DNA of 64,000 nt, from positions 186,001 to 250,000 of the forward strand of contig PAVS01000001.1 in the NCBI GenBank assembly GCA_002713145.1, given 5' to 3'. The stretch is from Halobacteriovoraceae bacterium (GTDB lineage Bacteria; Bdellovibrionota; Bacteriovoracia; Bacteriovoracales; Bacteriovoracaceae). Under the pieces are notes generated by a model. That model saw only the letters and a list, made by a program, of their open reading frames with translations. It did no database searches and was not told where the DNA came from. The translations under genes and the position numbers were made by a program. This document shows positions 1-7,236 of this stretch, piece after piece; position 1 is the first letter of the stretch; each line of letters begins with the position of its first letter.

Positions 1-26
1 TGCATTTCTGCAGGCTTATATAAACT

Positions 27-104
27 TGGTACTCCCAAGGGGATTCGAACCCCTGTTACCGCCGTGAAAAGGCGATGTCCTAGACCGGGCTAGACGATGG
101 GAGC
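27..104 (-). tRNA. tRNA-Glu (UUC)
   Basis: Read on the minus strand, the sequence folds as a cloverleaf. The 7-bp acceptor stem starts GCTCCCA at 104 and closes with a G-U pair. The T-arm contains GTTCGAATC, and the anticodon loop TTTTCAC carries TTC. A discriminator A at 30 is followed by an encoded CCA at 27-29. It lies 29 nt downstream of tRNA-Lys and is probably co-transcribed with it. Confidence 0.95.
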
Positions 105-133
105 ATTTACGTATCGTCTATAGTTTTCGGAGA

Positions 134-210
134 TGGTGATCGCGCTGTGACTCGAACACAGGACCCTCTCCTTAAAAGGGAGATGCTCTAACCAACTGAG
201 CTACGCGACC
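134..210 (-). tRNA. tRNA-Lys (UUU)
   Basis: The minus-strand cloverleaf begins GGTCGCG at 210. It has the D-arm AGCTCAGTTGGTTAGAGC, anticodon loop CTTTTAA with anticodon TTT, T-loop GTTCGAGTC, discriminator A at 137 and encoded CCA at 134-136. It is the first gene of a two-tRNA unit with tRNA-Glu, directly behind a sigma-70-type promoter. Confidence 0.95.
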
Positions 211-232
211 TTGTCTCCAAAACGTGAAACCT

Positions 233-261
233 AATTTAAGTATTCTGGCCAACTCTGTCAA
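233..261 (-). promoter_or_regulatory. Sigma-70-type promoter of the tRNA-Lys/tRNA-Glu unit
   Basis: On the minus strand a perfect -35 box TTGACA (261-256) is followed by a 17-nt spacer and the -10 box TAAATT (238-233, four of six consensus bases). Transcription would start near 226, about 16 nt before the tRNA-Lys 5' end. The arrangement is seen directly; activity is inferred. Confidence 0.7.
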
Positions 262-365
262 CAAAAAGCGAAGCCTTAATTAACAAAAATTAAGCCTCTG
301 TAATTCTTATCTGGACAGAAACGTCAACTTGCCAATTCATTCACTAAATCCTAGTTTGAAGCGAA

Positions 366-1655
366 ATGAACCACAAAAAGACAGTTTCTTTTCACACCCT
401 TGGCTGCAGGCTCAATATGTCTGAGACGGGATCTATTGCCCAGAAATTCGTGGACAAGGGATATGAGATTAAGTCTTTTGGCGAAAGTGTAGACGTCACT
501 TTTCTTAATACCTGTACTGTCACAGACGGAGCTGACTCTACTTGCCGCAACCATATCAGAAAGGCCCAAAAGGCATCACCTGAAGGAAAAGTCGTGGTGG
601 CAGGTTGCTATGCTCAAATGGAGGCAGAGAAGATTAAAGCTATGCAAGGGGTAGATTTAATTTTAGGAACTCATGAAAAGCATAAAGTTTTTGATTTTTT
701 AGATAGTGAAGAAATGAACCAAGTTCATATTGATAAGTCCAATGAGTTCTGGGGAGCGGCGACGACCGAAGCTGACTCACACACCAGAGCTTTTTTAAAA
801 ATACAAGATGGATGCAATTATGTTTGCTCATTTTGCATCATCCCTTTTGCTCGTGGAAGATCCCGAACAATTTCAAGAGAGAATGCCATTGCAGAGGCTA
901 GGAATCTAGTGTCCAAAGGTTTTAAAGAAATTGTTCTGACAGGAGTAAATATTGGGGAATATGAATCAACCTCTGGGGAGAGATTGGTTGATTTAGTTCA
1001 GGGGATCCTAGAGGTCGAGGGCCTAAAGCGCCTTCGACTCTCTTCTGTCGAGCCTAATACGATTACCAAGGAGCTTTTAGAGGTTCTCAAAAATTCTGAT
1101 AAGTACCAGGATCATTTTCATATTCCCTTACAATCTGGGTCTGACCGAGTGCTCTCTAGTATGAGAAGAAAGTACGATACTTATCAATACCGAGGGGTAA
1201 TTGCTCTGGTAAAAGAGTATTTTCCTGACGCTTCTATTGGTGCAGATATTATTGTGGGCTATCCCGGAGAAACTGAAGACGAATTTTTAGAGACCTATAA
1301 ATTACTTCAGGAGCTACCTATAACTCATTTCCATGTCTTTCCCTATAGTAAAAGAAAAAACACTACGGCAGCGAGAGCAGAGAGCCATATTCAACCAGAA
1401 GTTAAGAAAGCTCGAGTAAAGCAGCTGATCGCACTAGGTGAGCAAAAGCTGGCTGCATTTACCAAGATTCAAGAGAGCCGCCAGGCTGAAGTTTTATTTG
1501 AACGAGAAAAAGAAGGCTATTTTTACGGCCATACTTCAAATTACCTAAAAGTTAGAGTGAAAAACCAAGGAACCAACCTCAAAAACCAGATTATGCGAGT
1601 TAACCTTAATCACGCGCAAGGCACCACACTTGCTGGAGAGGTAGTAGATCTTTGA
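366..1655 (+). CDS. mtaB: tRNA t6A37 methylthiotransferase (MtaB-type radical SAM)
   Basis: Predicted to add a methylthio group to N6-threonylcarbamoyladenosine at position 37 of ANN-decoding tRNAs, giving ms2t6A. The N-terminal UPF0004 half shows GCRLN and the NTCTVT block, which is typical of MtaB rather than MiaB or RimO. The radical-SAM half carries CNYVCSFC, with the CxxxCxxC ligands of a 4Fe-4S cluster. The 429-residue length is normal for the family. A purine-rich GAAGCGA precedes the ATG. It is transcribed away from the tRNA pair. The 3' end overlaps a possible 21-codon frame. Confidence 0.9.
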   Translation: MNHKKTVSFHTLGCRLNMSETGSIAQKFVDKGYEIKSFGESVDVTFLNTCTVTDGADSTCRNHIRKAQKASPEGKVVVAGCYAQMEAEKIKAMQGVDLILGTHEKHKVFDFLDSEEMNQVHIDKSNEFWGAATTEADSHTRAFLKIQDGCNYVCSFCIIPFARGRSRTISRENAIAEARNLVSKGFKEIVLTGVNIGEYESTSGERLVDLVQGILEVEGLKRLRLSSVEPNTITKELLEVLKNSDKYQDHFHIPLQSGSDRVLSSMRRKYDTYQYRGVIALVKEYFPDASIGADIIVGYPGETEDEFLETYKLLQELPITHFHVFPYSKRKNTTAARAESHIQPEVKKARVKQLIALGEQKLAAFTKIQESRQAEVLFEREKEGYFYGHTSNYLKVRVKNQGTNLKNQIMRVNLNHAQGTTLAGEVVDL

Positions 1656-1717
1656 AAACATATTTTATTTATGTGCTGATTGGACTCATATTTTTATGCT
1701 ATAAAACATGGTTCTAG
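1652..1717 (+). CDS. Possible 21-residue membrane peptide
   Basis: A TTG-started frame overlaps the last bases of mtaB (TTGA). GGAGAGG at 1635-1641 lies 10 nt upstream. The product would be one hydrophobic helix (KTYFIYVLIGLIFLCYKTWF after the start), with a lysine at each end. The evidence is only the Shine-Dalgarno match, the overlap and the composition. It could equally be chance in an AT-rich intergenic stretch. Confidence 0.25.
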   Translation: MKTYFIYVLIGLIFLCYKTWF

Positions 1718-1735
1718 AGCTTTCTTAAATTTTCT

Positions 1736-1963
1736 TTAGAAAAATTTACCACGCTGATTGTGTGAAAGTTTATCTGTGCTATAAAGCGCCCACTGAAATT
1801 CTGGCTGGGTAAAGCGAAGCCTTTTGGCACTTACTATCTCCGAATCTGCACTTGCTACGAGCGGGCTGAATGGCTCCCCTAAGTTAAGGTAAAGATGGTA
1901 TTTAAGATGGGAGAAATGCGGGGAACATTTCTTAGCTGCCATCAGAACCAACTCAAGGTTCAT
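1736..1963 (-). CDS. Hypothetical 75-residue protein downstream of purA
   Basis: This open frame follows purA on the same strand after 42 nt. I do not recognise the product. It is neutral to basic with mixed hydrophobic and charged residues and no membrane segment. TAAGG sits immediately against the ATG, which is too close to be a good ribosome-binding site. Together with the possible peptide at 1652, it is all that I see in the 350-base stretch between mtaB and purA. Coding status is uncertain. Confidence 0.3.
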   Translation of the reverse strand: MNLELVLMAAKKCSPHFSHLKYHLYLNLGEPFSPLVASADSEIVSAKRLRFTQPEFQWALYSTDKLSHNQRGKFF

Positions 1964-2005
1964 CCTTAAGGCTTGAACCTGGTCAGAATTTCACCCACAA
2001 ATAGA

Positions 2006-3277
2006 TTAAAAATAATCCTTCCTAAAATGAATTTGTGATCTCTCCGGGCCGAATGCTACGATACCAACTGGAATTCCTAGGTTTTCCTCAATGAGTTTTA
2101 TATAGTCTTCAAGCTCTTCAGCGTATTTTCCTTTCGCTTGGAAATCATCTTTAAATGGCTTTAAGCTTTTATAAAGTGGCTTGGCTTGAGAAAGATCTAA
2201 CCCTGGATAAGCACAGTCATATTCTCTTCCGTCGACTTCGTATGCGTAGCAGACCTTAAGCTCTTCAAGTCCAGACAAAACATCAACTTTAGTTAAAGCG
2301 ATTGAGGTGAGACTTGAGGCTTTGACTGAATATTTTAGAATGGGAAGATCTAACCACCCACATCGTCTTCTTCTTCCTGTGGTGGCCCCAAATTCGGCAC
2401 CGATTTGCTGAATTCTATCTCCAATTTCTTCTGCTATTTCTGTAGGCATAGGACCTTCTCCAACTCTTGTGGTGTAGGCCTTAACTATGCCAAGCTTTTC
2501 TCCTACAACGCCGTTAGTTACACCCGCTCCAGTGTAGATGCCAGCTGCACCCGTAGAGCTTGAAGTAACATAGGGGTAGGATCCATAATCAATATCCAAA
2601 AGAATCCCTTGAGCTCCCTCAAACAAAACCTTTTTTCCCGATTGAGTGGCTTTGTCGATGAGAGAAAAAGTGTCATCTACATAAGGAAACAAAACTTGTC
2701 CAAACTCAAAGAGACGTTCTACTTCTTCCTCGATGGTAGGGTAGTCAACTTTGTAGAGGTTTTTAAATAAATGCTCTTTTTCTTCTAAGGCAATTTTAAG
2801 TTTTCTGGTAAGGACCTCTTTATTGAAGAGATCTTTCATTTTAATAGCTCGACGTCCGATTTTATCTTCGTAAGCTGGACCAATTCCTTTTCCTGTGGTT
2901 CCAATTTTATTGTTTGTAGCACCCTCACGAATGGAATCTAATAATTTGTGGTAGCGAGTAATGATCGTGGCATGAAGTGAAATTTTGAGTCTGTCAGGAT
3001 TAACTTCAATATCCTCAGAAACTTTTTTAAGCTCTTCCATAAAAGCCTCTGGCTCAAAGACAACTCCATGGGCGATGACAGATGTACAGTTTTTATGAAG
3101 AATACCGGAGGGAATTTGGTGAAGAACAATTTTTTTTTCGCCAACAATGATTGTATGTCCAGCATTGTTTCCACCCTGGAAGCGAACCACGTAATCAGCT
3201 TTTTGACCCAGAAGATCTGTGATTTTTCCTTTACCTTCGTCACCCCATTGGGCCCCAATAATCGCTAGGCTTGTCAT
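2006..3277 (-). CDS. purA: Adenylosuccinate synthetase
   Basis: Joins IMP and aspartate with GTP to make adenylosuccinate, the first committed step of AMP synthesis, in the cytoplasm. The N-terminus carries the GTP-binding GDEGKGK loop and the IMP-binding NNAGHT segment. GTTGKGIGPAYEDK and the late TTGRRRR block are also family signatures. I place the start at the ATG at 3277, behind GGGAGAAAA, which gives 423 residues. The open frame runs 13 codons further upstream, but the family starts at this methionine. Monocistronic or followed by the small frame at 1736. Confidence 0.95.
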   Translation of the reverse strand: MTSLAIIGAQWGDEGKGKITDLLGQKADYVVRFQGGNNAGHTIIVGEKKIVLHQIPSGILHKNCTSVIAHGVVFEPEAFMEELKKVSEDIEVNPDRLKISLHATIITRYHKLLDSIREGATNNKIGTTGKGIGPAYEDKIGRRAIKMKDLFNKEVLTRKLKIALEEKEHLFKNLYKVDYPTIEEEVERLFEFGQVLFPYVDDTFSLIDKATQSGKKVLFEGAQGILLDIDYGSYPYVTSSSTGAAGIYTGAGVTNGVVGEKLGIVKAYTTRVGEGPMPTEIAEEIGDRIQQIGAEFGATTGRRRRCGWLDLPILKYSVKASSLTSIALTKVDVLSGLEELKVCYAYEVDGREYDCAYPGLDLSQAKPLYKSLKPFKDDFQAKGKYAEELEDYIKLIEENLGIPVGIVAFGPERSQIHFRKDYF

Positions 3278-3414
3278 TGAATTTTTCTCCCTACAAATGT
3301 CCAAACTCCCCAACAATACGGCCGTTTGGGCTGTAAGAAAACAAAAAAATAAACGCTTTGTCAGAGTTGGTTCACTGTGCTATTTTCAGAGAAATAAACA
3401 ATTTTCAAACAAGT

Positions 3415-4026
3415 CTAGAAAGTATATCCAAAATTGATCGCAGCCGTAGCACTATCGTGATGAGGAAGTAATATATTCTCCTCTAGCCCTGCGATATCCT
3501 CATATTTTTCTGTGGTATCGTAGCTTGTATTATAACTAAAGCCTTGGGCCAAAAGACTTGCACCTAATGTTAAACTTTTAAATCTATACAGATAGCCAAT
3601 TTGAACACCGCCACCAGCTCCTCTTATGGCATCTTTTATAATCCTATCTTCGTCCTCTAAACGAACTTCAGTGTAAGAGAGAAAACCCCCTACAAAAAAA
3701 CCCTGTTGGAAGGCACCGTTGAAAAAATAATCCGATTTTAGATAAACACGACTTACATTAGTTTGAAGGTCAAAGCCATTGGTTGCATCTGAAGTAAAAA
3801 TATCCTCTTGATCAAAACTTTGCGCTGTATTATTTGGTACGAGTGCTCCTATATAGAAAGCAGACTTTGTTGAAAAAGCCTCACCAATTTCGATTATTGA
3901 AGAGGGTTGGGAGGACAATTCTATTTTGGAGTTGAAGTGGATTGTTTCCTTTTCTAGACCAAAGGCAAAAGCATTTAGTGATAAAAACAGACATGAGAAT
4001 AAAAAGCTCTTGGTAAAAAAAATCAT
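3415..4026 (-). CDS. Small outer-membrane beta-barrel protein
   Basis: The 203-residue product starts with a signal peptide ending near AFAFG. It then shows alternating hydrophobic/polar strands rich in Gly and aromatic residues and ends in phenylalanine (NFGYTF), the usual BAM-dependent insertion signal. This fits an 8-stranded OmpW/OmpX-size barrel, though I cannot name the family. AGGGAGA lies 5 nt before the ATG. It is divergent from a second barrel gene at 4224. The stretch at 3278-3414, downstream of it, holds nothing else I can identify. Confidence 0.65.
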   Translation of the reverse strand: MIFFTKSFLFSCLFLSLNAFAFGLEKETIHFNSKIELSSQPSSIIEIGEAFSTKSAFYIGALVPNNTAQSFDQEDIFTSDATNGFDLQTNVSRVYLKSDYFFNGAFQQGFFVGGFLSYTEVRLEDEDRIIKDAIRGAGGGVQIGYLYRFKSLTLGASLLAQGFSYNTSYDTTEKYEDIAGLEENILLPHHDSATAAINFGYTF

Positions 4027-4223
4027 AATAATCTCCCTACTCTAAAAGGGAGCAATTCTAATGCCAAATTGAAATAAGATTAGCCCCATCTAGACTTTAA
4101 ACTGCTGAATTAATTTTGGCAGGTGGTTAAAAATTAATCAGTTTTTTCGTATATTCTTGTTGTAGCTTCCAGAATTCCTTAGTAACTATATCTCCCAATA
4201 AAGACATTTTTAAAGGAGAGATC

Positions 4224-4907
4224 ATGCTATCAAAGATGATATTTGCTATTGTTATGGTTTGTTTTTCGATGCAATTGGCAGTCGCCAAGCCTCGAAAAAG
4301 AGCTGAAAAGAAGATTAAAAAGTCAAACTCAAATGAGGTGAAAAGATTCCATGTTTATGGTGCCATGAATTTAGGGAGAAAATTTGATGAGGTTGCTGAG
4401 GGTGATAACGATGCGACTACTTACTCTATCGTTAACTTTGAAAGACCAGGTTTTGGGCTTGGGGTTGACTATGATTTAGATATTAGACTGCTATGGGATG
4501 AACTCTATTGGAGAGTTGGTATTTATCACGAATTTAATCGAGAATCTTGGCAAGTGAGTCAGTTTTCAACTTCAGGAGCTGGAGGAAGTACAGGAGTAAC
4601 CAGAGAGTCAGAAGTTGAGTATCAAGCCACTATTTTAAGTTTTACAGGTATGCTTTATAGAGAGAATGGCTGGGATCTTCTTGCTGGACTAAATTATACC
4701 AATATGAATTCCAGTGGTTCTGATCAGTTGAAAGATTATGAGGCTAAAAATGATTGGGGTCTACACGGAGGTGTTGGATATGAATACGATGGACTAAGAT
4801 ACCAATTTATTTATAGATATCTGACCCATGAAACCAAAGGCGACAATGGTTATGAAGGATATTTAAATCTTTCTTCATACCTAATTACAATTGGAAAATA
4901 TTTCTAA
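4224..4907 (+). CDS. Outer-membrane beta-barrel protein
   Basis: The 227-residue product has a signal peptide cleaved near AVA-KP, then a short very basic stretch (RKRAEKKIKKSN). Amphipathic strands follow, and the C-terminus is aromatic (LITIGKYF). The lysine-rich linker after the signal is unusual for a barrel; it might contact peptidoglycan or lipid headgroups, which is inference. AAAGGAGAGATC gives a clear ribosome-binding site. It is divergent from the barrel at 3415 and convergent with the GH79 gene. Confidence 0.65.
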   Translation: MLSKMIFAIVMVCFSMQLAVAKPRKRAEKKIKKSNSNEVKRFHVYGAMNLGRKFDEVAEGDNDATTYSIVNFERPGFGLGVDYDLDIRLLWDELYWRVGIYHEFNRESWQVSQFSTSGAGGSTGVTRESEVEYQATILSFTGMLYRENGWDLLAGLNYTNMNSSGSDQLKDYEAKNDWGLHGGVGYEYDGLRYQFIYRYLTHETKGDNGYEGYLNLSSYLITIGKYF

Positions 4908-4919
4908 AATAGAACTAGT

Positions 4920-4945
4920 AGAGCCCCTGAGACAAAAGGGGCTCT
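4920..4945. terminator. Hairpin between convergent genes
   Basis: An 8-bp perfect stem AGAGCCCC/GGGGCTCT encloses a 10-nt loop. It sits between the stop of the barrel gene (4907) and that of the GH79 gene (4949). No strong T-tract follows on either strand, so efficiency is uncertain. Confidence 0.45.
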
Positions 4946-4948
4946 AAA

Positions 4949-6436
4949 CTAGCACCCTTTGAACTGACCGAGAATTTGAATGAAGGTTAGGCTATGGGGT
5001 GTAAGTCTGAAATTATTTTCTTGTTGTACATTCCACTTATTATCCATTAGCCCAACAGGCTCAACAATTTTTTTACCATTAAAAAGAACAGAGTTTCCGT
5101 AGAGCCCTTGACCTGCTTCTAAAACATCGTAGAATTTGTCACCGGGAAAGCCCTCCAGCTGAAATTCTTGAAAATCTTTAGAAAGGTTTATGGCCAATAG
5201 AACAGCACCGTTTCCAAATTTTGAACAATGAGCATAAAATCTTAAATCTGAGCCTTGGTTATCAAAGTCAACTTCAAGAACATTTCGACCCATATACTTT
5301 TTCCACAGAAGACTAGCGTAGTAGTCAGGCCTAGGAGAGCCATCTCTATTTAAAAGAGCGTAGTCAGCTCCAATAAGGTTTTGTCTGATGACAACTTTAT
5401 GCTCAAGCTTTGCCAACTGTCCCAACTGATCTATCCACCAAAGTGCGTTGATATATTTATCAGAAACTCCAGGCTCTCCTCCGCATTGAGCTGAACCAGT
5501 TTCACCCAACCAAAGCTCGCTTTCTGGTGCATATTGATCTCGAGTTTCTTTCAACTTTCTAGCCCAGACACTGACCTCGTCTAAATACTTGGGCGTAATC
5601 AAATCATCTTTATCCATTCTTCGAATGGCCACGGGACATCGAAAAGATTGAGTGGGGTAGTAGTGCCAACTAATAATATCTATTTTTTCTTTTAATTCTG
5701 GAATGAGATTTTCAGTGGATCCGTACCAAAATCCAAGGGGCTCTCCAATGACAGGCCAGTAGGCAGAAGCAGGCCCTGCTAGACTTGCTTTTAAGTTTCT
5801 CTTTTTGAGGAGAGATTTCATTTTAAGGTAATTTTTAGCATAAACTTTTTCTGAGGGTTGATAATCAGCTCCAAAAACAGCCCACTGAGCAAAAACTTCA
5901 TTTCCTAATTCAAATTTCCAATCATATTTTTTTTGAGACAGGTAATTCAATAACTCCATATGATTATCTGATTGCCACTTTTGATTCTGGAAACTAGAGG
6001 GACCATGATTGAGAGTGAAAAAAACCTTAAGGCCTGTTTTTTTTGAGAACTCTTCAATCTCATCTAGTTTTTTTATTGTAAACTCAGAGTCGTAACGATC
6101 CGGTTTCTGATTGCCTTTTATATTATAGTAAACCGCTTCTGATTCAGAGCCACCTATTCGTATATATCCTGGCATAAGCATTCTCGCTCTTTCGATTAAA
6201 ACAGGGTCCGCTAGATCTAATGGAGGAATTTTATTTTTACCCCGGCCCCCTATAATATCTCCTTCTTTATCCCAAAAATAACTACCTACAATTTGAGCCG
6301 TATCAAAGGAGACCGATAAAAACTCTTCGTGGGTGGAACTAATTTTTTTGTCAGTTTTAATTTTTATCGTTGGGGGTTCTGAGTTCAAACAAGAACAGAG
6401 TAAAAAGAGGAAGATAGTGATTGTCAGAGTATTCAT
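4949..6436 (-). CDS. Heparanase-like glycoside hydrolase (GH79-type) lipoprotein
   Basis: The 495-residue product has a lipoprotein signal (LLCSC, lipidated Cys16) and a TIM-barrel resembling heparanase. ELGNE (E180) matches the acid/base position, and LGETGSA (E312) the nucleophile. The following RQNLIGADYALLN and PDYYASLLWKK match heparanase sequence after the nucleophile. A small beta domain lies at the C-terminus. Family members cleave glucuronide linkages in heparan sulfate or plant and microbial uronic-acid polymers. The substrate here is unknown. Lipidation suggests attachment to the inner or outer membrane facing the periplasm or surface. Confidence 0.75.
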   Translation of the reverse strand: MNTLTITIFLFLLCSCLNSEPPTIKIKTDKKISSTHEEFLSVSFDTAQIVGSYFWDKEGDIIGGRGKNKIPPLDLADPVLIERARMLMPGYIRIGGSESEAVYYNIKGNQKPDRYDSEFTIKKLDEIEEFSKKTGLKVFFTLNHGPSSFQNQKWQSDNHMELLNYLSQKKYDWKFELGNEVFAQWAVFGADYQPSEKVYAKNYLKMKSLLKKRNLKASLAGPASAYWPVIGEPLGFWYGSTENLIPELKEKIDIISWHYYPTQSFRCPVAIRRMDKDDLITPKYLDEVSVWARKLKETRDQYAPESELWLGETGSAQCGGEPGVSDKYINALWWIDQLGQLAKLEHKVVIRQNLIGADYALLNRDGSPRPDYYASLLWKKYMGRNVLEVDFDNQGSDLRFYAHCSKFGNGAVLLAINLSKDFQEFQLEGFPGDKFYDVLEAGQGLYGNSVLFNGKKIVEPVGLMDNKWNVQQENNFRLTPHSLTFIQILGQFKGC

Positions 6437-6448
6437 AGGAAGATTTTA

Positions 6449-6479
6449 ATAAAAAAAAAGCCCCTTGTCTCCAAGGGGC
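6449..6479 (-). terminator. Rho-independent terminator
   Basis: On the minus strand GCCCCTTG-GAGA-CAAGGGGC (8-bp stem, 4-nt loop) is followed by nine T. It terminates the 6505-6849 gene before the GH79 gene begins, so the two are probably separate transcripts. Confidence 0.9.
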
Positions 6480-6504
6480 AAAACGTCTAAATGCAAAGGA
6501 CACT

Positions 6505-6849
6505 TTATGCGATAGAGCGCATTTCAAAGTTCGCTTCTAGGGCATCCAGTGTTGCTTGAAATTCTGATAATGTAGGAAGATTTCCAAAATGAGTGTTCTC
6601 AAATGTGTTCATTCCGATAAAATCGAAGACCTCAATCTTGGTTGATTGTTCACTGTCTTTTCTAAAACATCTCCATTTGGTGTCACCGGTTTTTTGGAAA
6701 TTTGTCAGGACACTTTTCACCAACTCCTCTCTGGTTTTTACTCCAATACCCATAACTCTTCCATTAGTGTCGAGTTCCAGGTACCAGACTTTGTAGTCCT
6801 GCTGCTTTTCGGGATGTTTGTGGGGTTCTACACAGACTGCTAAAAACAT
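6505..6849 (-). CDS. Hypothetical cytoplasmic protein, 114 residues
   Basis: I do not recognise this protein. It is soluble and has no signal peptide. An N-terminal beta-rich half (LAVCVEP...VWYLELDTNGRVMGIGVKTREEL) is followed by a helical C-terminus. AAGGAGAAGCAC precedes the ATG and a strong terminator follows, so it is a well-delimited gene. A 38-codon frame lies 41 nt upstream on the same strand and may share its transcript. Confidence 0.6.
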   Translation of the reverse strand: MFLAVCVEPHKHPEKQQDYKVWYLELDTNGRVMGIGVKTREELVKSVLTNFQKTGDTKWRCFRKDSEQSTKIEVFDFIGMNTFENTHFGNLPTLSEFQATLDALEANFEMRSIA

Positions 6850-6890
6850 GTGCTTCTCCTTGTCTGATCACCAAGAATCCTTCTTGATAA

Positions 6891-7007
6891 TTATTCGCTT
6901 CTTGCGTATTTTTTTGCAGTGGTTTTTTTAGATAGGTCCATAAGTTCTTCCATAAACTCTTCCTGCGCGGACCTATTTAGCGCTTCCTGCATGGTCATCA
7001 TATCCAT
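6891..7007 (-). CDS. Possible 38-residue protein
   Basis: The frame runs from ATG at 7007 to TAA at 6891. The product is acidic and methionine-rich at the N-terminus (MDMMTMQEALNRSAQEEFME) and basic at the end (KKTTAKKYARSE), which would form one amphipathic helix. No Shine-Dalgarno sequence is visible before the first ATG. Between its stop and the next gene lies a perfect inverted repeat, CAAGAA-TCC-TTCTTG (6871-6885). It is supported only by composition and same-strand context. Confidence 0.4.
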   Translation of the reverse strand: MDMMTMQEALNRSAQEEFMEELMDLSKKTTAKKYARSE

Positions 7008-7086
7008 GTTCTAGATCGGCCGCACGAAGTTTTCCCTAACAGTTTCTGGCCTATAAATAAGAAATTGTAAGAAGCAAAAGGCTCAA

Positions 7087-7180
7087 TTTGCCCCGATAAA
7101 TGTTAGGCCGCGCAAACCCGTGGAAATTGCTGGCCTAGCTAGTGGTGGGAAGATGGGGCGTTTTGCCCCGATATTGCCCC
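7087..7180. other. Structured intergenic stretch upstream of murJ
   Basis: The 12-mer TTTGCCCCGATA occurs at 7087-7098 and again at 7162-7173, and a further TTGCCCC follows. GGGGC at 7155-7159 can pair with the adjacent GCCCC (7165-7169, 5-nt loop) or with the other copies. TAGGCC (7104) and GGCCTA (7132) can also pair. This could be a leader RNA or an operator. The rest of 7008-7236 shows nothing I recognise. Confidence 0.3.
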
Positions 7181-7236
7181 TACGCTTTGTTTCAATAGTG
7201 TTTTAGGTGAGTATTGAGTAGAATAAAATTTAACAT

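Noticed and set aside
3278-3316. Thirteen-codon N-terminal extension of PurA
   Set aside because: The family begins at the MTSLAIIGAQWGDEGKGK methionine, which has GGGAGAAAA before it.
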